DNA of 64,000 nt from CAWGHZ01 sp963775315 (GTDB lineage Bacteria > Pseudomonadota > Alphaproteobacteria > MPNO01 > DASWLB01): NCBI GenBank assembly GCA_963775315.1, contig CAVZIN010000011.1, positions 208,955 to 272,954 on the forward strand, read 5' to 3'. The notes beneath the pieces are model-generated. The model saw nothing but the letters and a program-made list of their open reading frames with translations. It had not been told where the DNA came from and searched no databases. Positions 53,290 through 62,309 of the stretch are shown in pieces. Positions within the stretch are counted from its first letter, which is position 1; each line of letters opens with the position of its first letter. The position numbers and the translations under genes were made by a program.

Positions 53290-54511
53290 TTATCCGCCTT
53301 TCCGCCGGCGGTTCATCGCGTTGGCGTAGACCTGCTCGTAGCGCGCGACGCTCGCCTTCCAGGTGCGCTCGGCGGCGACGAAGCGCCGTCCGTTCTCCAG
53401 GAACTCGCGGCCAGTCCTCGCGCGCGCCCAGCACGCGGAGCGCCGCCTCGGCCAGCGCGCCGGTGTCGCCCGCGCGGAACAGGTGCCCCGTCTCGCCGTC
53501 GCGGATGAGCTCCCGGTGCCCGCTCACGTCGGATGCGAGCACCAGCTTTCGCTGCGCCATCGCCTCCAGCGGCTTCAGGGGCGTCACCAGCTCGGTGAGC
53601 CGGATCGACACGCGCGGAAACACCAGAAGGTCGACCAGCCCGTAGTAGCGCTGAACCTGGTCGTGCGGCACGCGGCCGGTGAACACCACCTTGTCGGCGA
53701 GGCCAAGCCTCTGCGCCTGTGCCCGCAGGTTCTCGTTCTCGGGCCCGCCGCCGACCAGCAGGAGCCGTGCGTCTGGCCGGGCAGCGAGGATCGCCGGCAT
53801 CGCCTCGATGGCGAGGTGCAGCCCTTCGTAGGAGTAGAACGAGCCGAGGAAGCCCAGCACCGCCTTGTCGGCAAGCCCCAGCTCGGCGGCGAGCGCCGGA
53901 TCGCGCGCCGGTGCCTCGGGGAATTCGGCGAGGTCGACCGCGTTGGGGATCACGGTGACCTTCTCGGCCGGGATGCCGCGCGCCACGAGGTCGCCCCGCA
54001 GACCCTCGCAAATCACGGTCACCGCGTCGGCCCGGCGCACCGCCGCCGTCTCCAGCGTGCGGATCAAGCGATAGCGGGGGCCCATTTCGCGCCCGGTGCC
54101 GTGGCTCGCCCCCGCGTCCTCCCAGAAGGCGCGGATCTCGTAGACCACGGGCAGGCCGCGCCTATGGCCCGCTTGCAGCGCGGGCACGGCGTTCAGCACG
54201 GGCGAGTGGGCATGGATGATGTCGGGCTTCACCTCGTCGGCGAGCGCGGCGAGCCGGCGCTCGGTCGCGCGCATCAGCGCCGCCTCGCGAACCAGCGGAA
54301 TGGCGCCCGCGAAGCGCCCGACCGGCGGCGTGCGGGCGAAGATCCAGCCGTCCACCGTCTCGACCGGCTTGAAGGGGCAGGTGTGCTTGGGCGAGGTGAG
54401 GTGGAACGTCTCCCACCCGCGTGCGCGCTGCTCCTTCAGGATGGCAAGCGTGCGAAAGGCATAGCCGCTTTGCAGCGGCACCGAATGGTCAAGAACGTGC
54501 AGGATACGCAT
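53290..54511 (-). pseudogene. GT4-family glycosyltransferase, frameshifted near its end
   Basis: The protein starts MRILHVLDHSVPLQSGYAFR and runs as a typical two-domain GT-B glycosyltransferase: GFLGSFYSYEGL, VGGGPENENL and the sugar-nucleotide region KPLEAMAQRKLVLASD. After residue 367 or so (EDWPR) the frame is lost. The remaining conserved end, FLENGRRFVAAERTWKASVA to NRRRKGG with a TAA at 53290, is in another frame. One surplus base near 53404-53410 explains it. The reading frame as given would run on through 53180. It is either a recent mutation or a sequence error. Confidence 0.75.
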
Positions 54512-54541
54512 GTGCGGCGCCCGGCCCCCCGTGCGCCACCC

Positions 54542-54547
54542 ACTATA
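54542..54547 (-). promoter_or_regulatory. putative -10 of the glycosyltransferase gene
   Basis: TATAGT on the minus strand matches five of six -10 consensus bases and lies 31 bases before the ATG. No good -35 element is visible. Confidence 0.3.
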
Positions 54548-54613
54548 GCGTATCGGTCGAGCCGCTGCCACCAAATCTTGGAAATGCGCAAGGCTGACGC
54601 CCTTCCGCCGGGG

Positions 54614-54642
54614 TTGCCTGCGTCCCGGCGAAACCCCATTAT
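54614..54642 (+). promoter_or_regulatory. putative promoter of the second bicupin gene
   Basis: TTGCCT, a 17-base spacer and CATTAT suggest a sigma-70 promoter. Transcription would start near 54649, leaving a 52-base leader with GGAGAAGAGA before the ATG. Confidence 0.4.
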
Positions 54643-54700
54643 GACGGGAGCCAGATCGTCCGGCGGCGCGTGGCGCGCCGGGCAGAACGAGGAGAAGAGA

Positions 54701-55762
54701 ATGGCCCGCGCCTTCGAAGCAAAGCCGGAAGCGACCAACGCGCGCACCGACTACTACCACCGCATCGACAGCGAGAACATGACCCCGCTGTGGGAGGTGC
54801 TGTCGTCGATCCTGCTGCGCGAGCCGAAGACCGCGGCGAAGCCCTATCTCTGGAACTACGACGCGCTGCGCCACCACATCTTCGAGGCTGGCGAGCTGAT
54901 CACCGCCGAGGAGGCCGAGCGCCGCGTGCTGGTGCTCGAGAATCCCGGCATGCGGGGCGAGAGCCGCATCTCCGAGGCGCTCTATGCGGGCCTCCAGCTT
55001 ATCCTGCCGGGCGAGGTCGCGCCGGCTCACCGCCATTCGCCCTGCGCGCTGCGCTATATCCAGGAAGGCTCGGGCGCCTACACCGCCGTGAACGGCGAAA
55101 AGGCGTTCATGGAGCCGGGTGACCTGATCCTCACCCCGTCCTGGACCTGGCACGACCACGGGCACGAGGGCACCGAGCCGGTCGTCTGGCTCGACGGTCT
55201 CGATTTGCCGCTGATCCGCTCGCTCGGCCCGATGTTCACCGAGCCCTACGGCCATGAGGCGCGCTACCCCGAGAAGCGTCCGGTCGGCGACAACATCGCC
55301 CGCTACGGCGAGGGGCTGGTGCCGATGGGCGAGGCGCCCGGCGGCCACATCAACTCGCCGATCTTCCACTATCCCTACACCCGCACGCGCGACGCGCTGA
55401 TGCGGCTCGACAAGGCCGGCGAGTACGATTCCTGCCACGGCATCAAGCTGGAGTACGTCAATCCGACCACCGGCGGGCCGGTGATGCCCACGATTTCGTG
55501 CTACATGCAGCTTCTGCCCAAGGGCTTCTCGACCGCGCCCTACCGCACCACGGCGGCGTGGGTCTATGCCTGCCGCGAGGGCAAGGGCCGCACCATCGTC
55601 GGCGACCAGGTGCTGGAATGGGGCCCGCGCGACGTGTTCGTCGTGCCGTGCTGGGCCGAGCATCATCACGAAGCGACGGACGAGTCGATCCTGTTCAGCT
55701 TCTCGGACGCCCGCATGCAGCAGCGCCTCGGCATCTGGCGCGAGGTGCGCGGCAACGCGTAG
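54701..55762 (+). CDS. bicupin ring-cleavage dioxygenase, gentisate 1,2-dioxygenase-like (second copy)
   Basis: The 353-residue protein has an N-terminal cupin with PAHRHSPCALRY and TWHDHGHEG, and a degenerate C-terminal cupin (AEHHHEATDES). It is a paralogue of the gene at 45213; both share LILTPXWXWH and WLDGLDLPL. Gentisate dioxygenases use one iron per chain in the first cupin. No maleylpyruvate isomerase or hydrolase is adjacent, so the ring-cleavage product must be handled elsewhere. A small cupin gene is convergent just downstream. Confidence 0.88.
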   Translation: MARAFEAKPEATNARTDYYHRIDSENMTPLWEVLSSILLREPKTAAKPYLWNYDALRHHIFEAGELITAEEAERRVLVLENPGMRGESRISEALYAGLQLILPGEVAPAHRHSPCALRYIQEGSGAYTAVNGEKAFMEPGDLILTPSWTWHDHGHEGTEPVVWLDGLDLPLIRSLGPMFTEPYGHEARYPEKRPVGDNIARYGEGLVPMGEAPGGHINSPIFHYPYTRTRDALMRLDKAGEYDSCHGIKLEYVNPTTGGPVMPTISCYMQLLPKGFSTAPYRTTAAWVYACREGKGRTIVGDQVLEWGPRDVFVVPCWAEHHHEATDESILFSFSDARMQQRLGIWREVRGNA

Positions 55763-55770
55763 CCGGCTCG

Positions 55771-55798
55771 CCCTTCCTGCCCCGCGGGGCGGGGAGGG
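55771..55798. repeat. GC-rich palindrome between convergent cupin genes
   Basis: CCCTTCCTGCCCC pairs with GGGGCGGGGAGGG over a GC loop, with two non-Watson-Crick positions. It resembles the element at 52673-52702 and could end transcription from both sides. Confidence 0.55.
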
Positions 55799-55802
55799 CG
55801 CC

Positions 55803-56315
55803 CTACGGCGCGGGCTTGGCGTCGATCAGAACGAAGGCCACCCGCGCCGGCTTGTCCGTGCGGTTCGACCAGGCGTGCGCGGTACCGCGCTGGATCAGCA
55901 CGTCGCCCGGCTTCATCAGCTTCTCGCCCTCGTCCATCAGCGCGTAGATTTCGCCCTCGAGGACAATTGCGTAGTCGACGGTGTCGGTCTTGTGGAAGCC
56001 GAAGTGGCGCCGCCCGTCGATGTAGTGGTGGCTTGGCTTGTCGGAGGCCTTCAGCGCCGCCTCGCGCTCGGCATCGGGGGCATATTCGACGACGCGGAAG
56101 ATGTGGCCGTTGGGCGGCATGTCGAGCCCGAAGGCGGGCGGGCCGCAATCCTCGTTGCCGGAATTGTCGACCGGCATCTGGTCCGACCACCAGAGTTCGG
56201 TCAGGGCGTTGCCGTTGCCGCGCTCGAAATGATGCGGGCAGGGCCCGTCGGCGATGAAGATCGACTTTCCCTCGGCATTGTGTCCGGTGACGATGCGCCG
56301 CGCGATGGTGCCCAT
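55803..56315 (-). CDS. small cupin-domain protein
   Basis: The 170-residue single-cupin protein starts at ATG 56315 (MGTIARRIVTG) behind AGGGG. The cupin core lies at about residues 90-160, with HHYIDGRRHFGFHKTD, VLEGEIYALMDEGE and GDVLIQRGTAHAWSN. It likely binds a metal and acts as an isomerase or dioxygenase on a small acid. It faces the second bicupin gene across a 40-base gap, so a shared pathway is possible but inferred only from position. Confidence 0.83.
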   Translation of the reverse strand: MGTIARRIVTGHNAEGKSIFIADGPCPHHFERGNGNALTELWWSDQMPVDNSGNEDCGPPAFGLDMPPNGHIFRVVEYAPDAEREAALKASDKPSHHYIDGRRHFGFHKTDTVDYAIVLEGEIYALMDEGEKLMKPGDVLIQRGTAHAWSNRTDKPARVAFVLIDAKPAP

Positions 56316-56346
56316 GGGCCGTTGTCCCCTTCGGTTCTGCCCCCGC

Positions 56347-56374
56347 AGTCTATTCGGGGCCGCGAACTGGTCAA
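56347..56374 (-). promoter_or_regulatory. promoter of the small cupin gene
   Basis: On the minus strand TTGACC, a 16-base spacer and TAGACT form a fair promoter. Transcription would begin near 56340, about 25 bases before the ATG. Confidence 0.45.
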
Positions 56375-56459
56375 CGCCCGGCACGTTACATATATCAGTG
56401 CCTCATCGTTTAGTGACGCGCCCCGAGGAAATTTGCCGGACCTGCCAGAATCGCATATC

Positions 56460-56855
56460 ATGACGGCCATGTCGGATCGCATTTCGAGCCCTCGCTCACC
56501 GCGCGGCGCGCCGATCACGATGGGCGACGATGACCGAACCAAGCCTCCCGGCCGCGACGGCGCCGGGACGGGGGTCGTCGTCAAATCCAAGACCCGCACG
56601 AAAAAGCCGTCGATGTACAAAGTGCTGATGCTGAACGACGACTACACGCCGATGGAGTTCGTCGTTATGGTGCTGGAGCAATTCTTCTCCAAGAACCACG
56701 AGGAGGCCACTCGGATCATGCTCCATGTGCATCAGAAGGGCATCGGGGTATGCGGTGTCTACACCTACGAGGTGGCGGAGACCAAGGTCACCCAGACCAT
56801 GGACCTGGCCCGCCAGCACCAGCACCCCCTGCAGTGCACACTGGAACGGGATTGA
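56460..56855 (+). CDS. clpS: ATP-dependent Clp protease adaptor ClpS
   Basis: The 131-residue protein has an unstructured N-terminal tail of about 45 residues and the ClpS core: YKVLMLNDDYTPMEFVVMVL, the HVHQKG segment and a C-terminal CTLERD. ClpS delivers proteins with destabilising N-terminal residues to ClpAP. ATG 56469 (MSDRIS) is an alternative start. The clpA gene begins six bases after its stop, the usual pairing. Confidence 0.96.
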   Translation: MTAMSDRISSPRSPRGAPITMGDDDRTKPPGRDGAGTGVVVKSKTRTKKPSMYKVLMLNDDYTPMEFVVMVLEQFFSKNHEEATRIMLHVHQKGIGVCGVYTYEVAETKVTQTMDLARQHQHPLQCTLERD

Positions 56856-56861
56856 GTGAGC

Positions 56862-59201
56862 ATGCTATCGCGCAACCTGGAACGCAGCCTACATCGCGCC
56901 CTGGCTCTCGCGAGCGAGCGGACGCACGAATACGCGACGCTGGAGCATCTCCTGCTGTCGCTGATCGACGATCAGGACGCCGTGGCGGTGCTGCGCGCCT
57001 GCGGGGTCGATCTCGATAAGCTGCGCACCGAGCTGACCAACTACCTGGACAACGAGCTGTCGAACCTGGTCGTCGCCCGGCGCGACGACCCGAAGCCGAC
57101 GGCAAGCTTCCAGCGGGTGGTGCAGCGCGCCGCCATTCACGTGCAGTCTTCGGGGCGCGAAGAGGTGACGGGCGCCAACGTTCTGGTCGCCATGTTCTCG
57201 GAGCGCGAATCGCACGCGGTCTATTTCCTGCAAGAGCAGGACATGTCCCGCTATGATGCGGTCAACTACATCTCACACGGCATCGCCAAGGTCCATGGCC
57301 GAACCGAGGCCAGGACCGTACGTGGTGCCGAGGAGGAATTGGGCGGAGAAAAGACCGTGCGTCGGGGCGAAGAGGCGTTGAACGCCTACTGCGTTAACCT
57401 CAACCGCAAGTCGGAAGAGGGCAAGATCGATCCCCTCATCGGGCGCGAGCTCGAGATCGAGCGTACGATCCAGGTGCTGTGCCGACGAACCAAGAACAAT
57501 CCGCTCTATGTCGGCGAAGCGGGCGTCGGCAAGACCGCCATCGCCGAGGGGCTGGCGCGGCGCATCGTCAACGGCGAGGTGCCGGACGTGCTGCGCGACG
57601 CCACCATTTTCTCGCTCGACATGGGCACCCTGCTCGCCGGCACGCGCTACCGCGGCGACTTCGAGGAGCGGCTGAAGGCGGTCATCGCCGAGCTCGAGGC
57701 CTACCCCGGCGCGATCCTGTTCATCGACGAGATCCACACGGTAATCGGCGCGGGCGCCACCTCCGGCGGGTCGATGGACGCGTCCAACCTGCTCAAGCCG
57801 GCGCTCGCCTCGGGCAGCCTCCGCTGCATCGGCTCGACCACCTACAAGGAATACCGGTCCTACTTCGAGAAGGACCGCGCGCTGGTGCGCCGCTTCCAGA
57901 AGATCGACGTGAACGAGCCGTCGGTCGAGGACACGGTGAAGATCCTGCGCGGCCTCAAGCCGTATTACGAGAAGCACCACAACGTGCGCTACACGGCCGA
58001 GGCGATCCGCTCGGCGGTCGAGCTCGCGGCCCGCTATATCCACGACCGCAAGCTGCCCGACAAGGCGATCGACGTGATCGACGAGGTCGGCGCGTCGCAG
58101 AAGCTCCGGCCCGAATCCAAGCGGCGCAAGCTGATCAGCGTGAAGGACGTGGAGGCGGTGGTCGCCAAGATCGCCCGCATCCCGCCGAAGACAGTCTCGC
58201 GCAACGACCAGGAATCGCTGAAAAGCCTGGAGCGCGACCTGAAGACTGTGGTGTTCGGCCAGGACAAGCCGATCGAGGCGCTGGCGTCGGCCATCAAGCT
58301 CGCCCGTGCCGGGCTCCGCGAGCCCGAGAAGCCGATCGGCTGCTACCTGTTCTCCGGCCCGACCGGCGTCGGCAAGACCGAGGTGGCGCGCCAGCTCGCG
58401 CTCACCCTGGGGATCGAGCTGATCCGCTTCGACATGTCGGAGTACATGGAGCGCCACACCGTGTCGCGGCTGATCGGCGCGCCGCCGGGCTATGTCGGGT
58501 TCGACCAGGGCGGACTTCTGACCGATCAGATCGACCAGCACCCGCATTCCGTGCTGCTGCTCGACGAGATCGAGAAGGCCCATCCCGACCTGTTCAACAT
58601 CCTGTTGCAGGTGATGGACCACGGCAAGCTGACCGACCACAACGGCAAGAACGTCGATTTCCGCAACGTCATCCTGATCATGACCACGAATGCGGGCGCG
58701 GCGGACATGGTGAAGCCGGCCATCGGGTTCGAGCGCGAGTCGCGGGTCGGCGACGACGAGGAGGCGATCCGGCGGCTGTTCACGCCGGAATTCCGCAACC
58801 GGCTGGATTCGATCATCGCCTTCAACAACCTGACGCCCGAGATCGTCGAGCGCGTGGTCGACAAGTTCGTCATGCAGCTCGAGGCGCAGCTCAGCGACCG
58901 CAACGTGCAGATCGTGCTGTCGGAGCCGGCGCGCAACTTCCTCGCGCGCAAGGGCTACGACAAGGCGTTCGGCGCCCGCCCGCTCGGCCGCGTGATCCAG
59001 GAGCACATCAAGAAGCCGCTGGCCGAGGAGCTGCTGTTCGGCAAGCTCATCAAGGGCGGCATCGTCGAGGTCGGGCTGAAGGACGAGAAGCTCACCTTCG
59101 ACTACAAGCCCGATCCCGGCGCGCGCAAGCGCGAGGGCGGCGACGAGGACGGCGGCCAGAGTGCCGACGGCGGCGGCAAGGAGCCGGTGCTGGCCGACTG
59201 A
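56862..59201 (+). CDS. clpA: ATP-dependent Clp protease ATP-binding subunit ClpA
   Basis: The 779-residue unfoldase has the N-terminal double repeat that binds ClpS (MLSRNLERSLHRALALASERTHEYATLEHLLL), two AAA+ modules with Walker A motifs GEAGVGKT and GPTGVGKT, and Walker B-type LFIDEIH and LLLDEIEK. It feeds substrates to ClpP, which is not in the window. The C-terminal tail is longer than usual and acidic/Gly-rich. An in-frame GTG six bases upstream is an alternative start. A strong terminator follows. Confidence 0.97.
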   Translation: MLSRNLERSLHRALALASERTHEYATLEHLLLSLIDDQDAVAVLRACGVDLDKLRTELTNYLDNELSNLVVARRDDPKPTASFQRVVQRAAIHVQSSGREEVTGANVLVAMFSERESHAVYFLQEQDMSRYDAVNYISHGIAKVHGRTEARTVRGAEEELGGEKTVRRGEEALNAYCVNLNRKSEEGKIDPLIGRELEIERTIQVLCRRTKNNPLYVGEAGVGKTAIAEGLARRIVNGEVPDVLRDATIFSLDMGTLLAGTRYRGDFEERLKAVIAELEAYPGAILFIDEIHTVIGAGATSGGSMDASNLLKPALASGSLRCIGSTTYKEYRSYFEKDRALVRRFQKIDVNEPSVEDTVKILRGLKPYYEKHHNVRYTAEAIRSAVELAARYIHDRKLPDKAIDVIDEVGASQKLRPESKRRKLISVKDVEAVVAKIARIPPKTVSRNDQESLKSLERDLKTVVFGQDKPIEALASAIKLARAGLREPEKPIGCYLFSGPTGVGKTEVARQLALTLGIELIRFDMSEYMERHTVSRLIGAPPGYVGFDQGGLLTDQIDQHPHSVLLLDEIEKAHPDLFNILLQVMDHGKLTDHNGKNVDFRNVILIMTTNAGAADMVKPAIGFERESRVGDDEEAIRRLFTPEFRNRLDSIIAFNNLTPEIVERVVDKFVMQLEAQLSDRNVQIVLSEPARNFLARKGYDKAFGARPLGRVIQEHIKKPLAEELLFGKLIKGGIVEVGLKDEKLTFDYKPDPGARKREGGDEDGGQSADGGGKEPVLAD

Positions 59202-59230
59202 CCGCACGCCACAAGCTCGATTACCCGACG

Positions 59231-59267
59231 CCAGGCCGCGATCCCCGATCGCGGCCTGGTTCGTTTC
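59231..59267 (+). terminator. rho-independent terminator of clpA
   Basis: A perfect 13-bp stem, CCAGGCCGCGATC with GATCGCGGCCTGG, over a three-base loop is followed by TTCGTTTC. It is 29 bases after the clpA stop. Confidence 0.85.
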
Positions 59268-59374
59268 GGCTCCCGGAACCGGCGTTCCCGCACCGTCGGG
59301 GCGCGAACCTCCGCGCGCCTTGATCCGGCCCGCGAACGGCGCATACTTCCCGCAAAACAATCGGGGAAACGTCC

Positions 59375-60397
59375 GTGGGCGTTCTGTTCACGCTGCTGGC
59401 TGCCGCGTCGTTCGGCTTTTCCAACGCCTCGGTCCGGCGCGGCGTTCTGACCGGCACGGTGGTGCAGGCGGTCGCCGTCTCGATGCCGATCGGGTTCCTG
59501 GTGTTCGTCGGGGCCGCGTGGGCCTCGGGCGAACTCTGGCGCGTCGGCGAGATCTCGCGCCAATCGGCCCTGCTGCTCGGCGCCGCGGGGATCGTGCATT
59601 TCCTGTTCGGGCGCTATTGCAACTACCGCTCGATCGCGGCGATCGGAGCCAACCTCTCGACCCCGGCGCAGCAGGGCACGCTCATCGTCTCGCTCACCCT
59701 CGCGCTGATCTTCCTCGGCGAACATCTGACACCGCTCAAAATCGCCGGCATCGCGCTTCTCGTCGTCGCGCCGGCGCTTGTCTTCCGCGCCCCGCTCCGC
59801 CGGCGTCGTGGTGGCAGCAGCGCTGCGGGAAAGCTCGCGCCGCGCTCGGTCGGGGCCGCCGCCGCGCCGCGTGCCGTGTCCGATTTTTCCGAGCGCATGT
59901 TCGAGGGCTATCTGTTCGCGTTCCTGTCGTCCCTCGCCTATGGCACCAGCCCGGTGCTCGTGCGCGCCGGGCTCGAGGAATCCCACCTCTCGCTCGGCGG
60001 CGGGGTGGTGTCCTACGGTGCCGCGGTGGTCGTGGTGCTGGCGCTGGTCGCGATCGGCCGCGTGCGGCGCGACGTCGCCGGGCTCGAGCGGCGCGGCGTT
60101 TTCTGGTTCGGCATCCAGGGACTCGCCGTCTGCGTGTCGCAGATGTTCCTCTACATGGCGCTGTCGCTCGCCCCGGTCACCTTGGTCCAACCGCTGATGC
60201 GCTTCTCGCCGGTGTTCCGCACCATGTTCAGCTGGGTGTTGAACCGCGACCACGAGGATTTCTCGCCGGGCGTGATGTGGGCGATCGCGATCTCGCTGGT
60301 CGGCGCGCTCGCACTCGGGCTCGACACGCAATTCTTCATTCGCATGATCGGCGCCCCCGGCTGGCTTGCCGCGATCCTTGCCTGGACGTGGCCCTAG
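59375..60397 (+). CDS. EamA-family transporter, 3' end defined by IS630 insertion
   Basis: The 340-residue protein has ten hydrophobic segments in two EamA repeats, with a long Arg/Ser-rich loop between them (about residues 140-175). The start is GTG behind TCGGGGAAAC. Its stop codon TAG is formed by the duplicated TA target plus the first G of the IS630 inverted repeat. The original C-terminus may therefore have been longer or different, although both repeats look complete. Substrate unknown. Confidence 0.82.
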   Translation: MGVLFTLLAAASFGFSNASVRRGVLTGTVVQAVAVSMPIGFLVFVGAAWASGELWRVGEISRQSALLLGAAGIVHFLFGRYCNYRSIAAIGANLSTPAQQGTLIVSLTLALIFLGEHLTPLKIAGIALLVVAPALVFRAPLRRRRGGSSAAGKLAPRSVGAAAAPRAVSDFSERMFEGYLFAFLSSLAYGTSPVLVRAGLEESHLSLGGGVVSYGAAVVVVLALVAIGRVRRDVAGLERRGVFWFGIQGLAVCVSQMFLYMALSLAPVTLVQPLMRFSPVFRTMFSWVLNRDHEDFSPGVMWAIAISLVGALALGLDTQFFIRMIGAPGWLAAILAWTWP

Positions 60398-60403
60398 AGC
60401 GGT

Positions 60404-61372
60404 TCACGCTTTGACGGAAGCGTATCCAGCGTTTGCGAAGTAGTTCTGGCATTCGGCCTCATCGATGGTCGTGACGAGGCAGCCGATGTGGCGCCAAGTG
60501 TCGTCGACGGTGCGCTTCTGTGCGGCGCGCATCCAGTGCTTGATCTTGGCGAAGGCCTGTTCGATCGGGTTGAGGTCGGGGGAGTAGGGCGGCAGATACC
60601 AGAGCCTCGCGCCGGCGGCGCGGATCATCTGGCGGACGGCAGCTCCCTTGTGGGAGCCGAGATTGTCCATGACGACGATGTCGCCGGGCCGGAGCACGGG
60701 CAGGAGCTGCTGCGCGACATAGGCGCGGCATTGGCCGTTGATCGGCCCGTCGAAGACGCAGGGGGCGGCGAGGCCATCCCAGCGCAGCGCCCCGAGGAAG
60801 GTCAGTGTGCGCCAGTGGCCGTGCGGCGCGAAGCCGCGCAGGCGCTTGCCCTTCGATCCCCAGCCGCGCAGCGGCGCCATGTTGGTCTTGATCCAGAGCC
60901 TGCCCCCGCGAAGGCGGGGGTCTCGTCGATGAAGACCAGGCGCTTCGGGTCGAGGCCGGCCTGCCAGGATCGCCAGCGTTGCCGCCGGCGGGCGACGTCG
61001 GCGCGGCCCTGCTCAAGGGCGAACAGCGTTTTTTTTGAACCGCAGCCCCTCGCGCCTGAGGAATAGCCACACCGCGTTGTGCGAGACCTTCACCCCGCGC
61101 GCCGCCAGCTCGCGCTTGAGCCCGTGCAGCGTCAGGTGCGGCGTCTGGGCGATCCGTTCCACGATGAAGGCGCGGTGCGGCGTCAGGATCGGCTTGCGAT
61201 GTCCACCGACCTTACCTGGTGCGACCGAGCCCGTCGCACGATAGCGCTGCGACCACTTCACCACCGTCGAAACGGCAACGCCGAACCGGGCCGCCGCAGA
61301 TCGGCAGGTCTCCCCGGACAGAACCGCCGCAACAACGCGCTCACGAAGATCATTCGAAAGAGGTCGGGTCAT
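60404..61372 (-). pseudogene. IS630-family transposase, broken by a 23-bp insertion
   Basis: The N-terminal helix-turn-helix part (MTRPLSNDLRERVV to LRFKK) reaches an eight-adenine run at 61029-61036, where slippage would be needed to continue as TLFALEQGRADVARR up to VFIDET. At that point 23 extra bases (60896-60918) with a palindromic CCCCCGC/GCGGGGG core are inserted. Removing them restores the frame into NMAPLRGWGSKGK and the rest, with MDNLGSHK and SPDLNPIEQAF. All three catalytic acids are encoded, but no single product can form. The frame shift at the A-run is normal for many IS630 copies; the 23-bp insertion is not. Confidence 0.85.
60896..60918. repeat. 23-bp palindromic insertion inside the IS630 transposase gene
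   Basis: Compared with the expected transposase coding sequence (FIDET followed by WIKTNMA), 23 bases are extra. They contain CCCCCGC and a near-matching GGCGGG arm that, with the next two bases, makes a GCCCCCGCGAAGGCGGGGG hairpin. This is like dispersed palindromes seen in alphaproteobacteria. Its length is not a multiple of three, so it destroys the frame. Confidence 0.7.
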
Positions 61373-61464
61373 CGATGCTGGCCTCCGCTCCAGCCAGCAT
61401 CTTAAATCACAAACGCCGCAAATCGGGAATCCCCTCCGATTCGCTCAAACAATGAACCGCTCTA

Positions 61465-62309
61465 GGCTGTGTGGACAAAAAGATTGACGCGTGACTCCCG
61501 GTTTGATTCAAGGCTGCAGATTCGGGAGAGGCAGCCTTGGGCCGAGGGGACTTGAGCGAGCAGGAATGGCGGGTTTTGGAATCCTTGTTGCCGCCGGAGC
61601 GCGGGCGTCGCGGGCGCCCGCCGCTCGATCGACGTGCGACGGTCAATGGCATCCTGTGGCGACTGCGCACCGGCGCGCCCTGGCGCGACGTGCCCGAGCG
61701 CTACGGCAACTGGAACTCGATCGCGCGCTGCTTCCGGCGGTGGTGCGAAGCCGGCATCTGGGAAGCCGCGGCGACGACCTTGGCCGACACGATGGCCAAC
61801 AATCGACATCACAGCATCGACTCCACCACGGTGCGCGGACACCCGCAGGCAGCGGGCGCAAAAGGGGGACTCGCGAACAGGCTTTTGGCCGCTCGCGGGG
61901 CGGGTTCACCAGTAAGGTTCATTGTCTCGCCGATGCCCGAGGCCGGCCGCTTGCCTTCCACCTCACGGGCGGCGAGACGGCGGACTGCCAAGCCTACGAC
62001 ACGCTGATCGGCCTGCCCGAGCAAGCCGCCGCCGCGCTTCTCGCCGACAAGGGTTACGACAGCGACGCGATCCGCGCCGATCTCCGCGCGCGCGGCATCC
62101 GCCCCGTGATCCCGCCGCGCTCCAACCGCAAGGCCGCGATCCGCTGGAACAAGCGTCTCTACCGCGAGCGCAACCGCATCGAGCGCATGATCGGTCATCT
62201 CAAGATCAACCGCGCCATCGCCACCCGATACGACAAGCTCGCCGACAGCTTCCTCGGCACGCTATACCTCGGCGCAATCAAGCTCTGGCTCAAATTTGTC
62301 CACACGACC
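61465..62309 (+). mobile_element. IS5-family (IS427 group) insertion sequence
   Basis: The 845-bp element has terminal inverted repeats GGCTGTGTGGACAAA and GGTCGTGTGGACAAA (13 of 15 match) and sits between TA duplications at 61463-61464 and 62310-62311, both within CTAG. It encodes one transposase read in two frames. It directly abuts the IS630 copy, the two sharing one TA. Confidence 0.88.

Larger units (their letters stand above)
60397..61462 (-). mobile_element. IS630-family insertion sequence, defective
   Basis: The element is 1066 bp between TA target duplications at 60395-60396 and 61463-61464. Its ends are inverted repeats beginning GAGCGGTTCA, with TTTGA following in both. It holds one transposase gene on the minus strand in two frames, interrupted further by a 23-bp insertion. 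The left TA forms part of the EamA stop codon, and the right TA is shared with the neighbouring IS5-family element. Confidence 0.88.

Noticed and set aside
59102..60331. A 409-codon minus-strand frame across the EamA gene
   Set aside because: It is antisense to a clear membrane protein and is dominated by Arg, His, Asp and Glu, with no recognisable domain.
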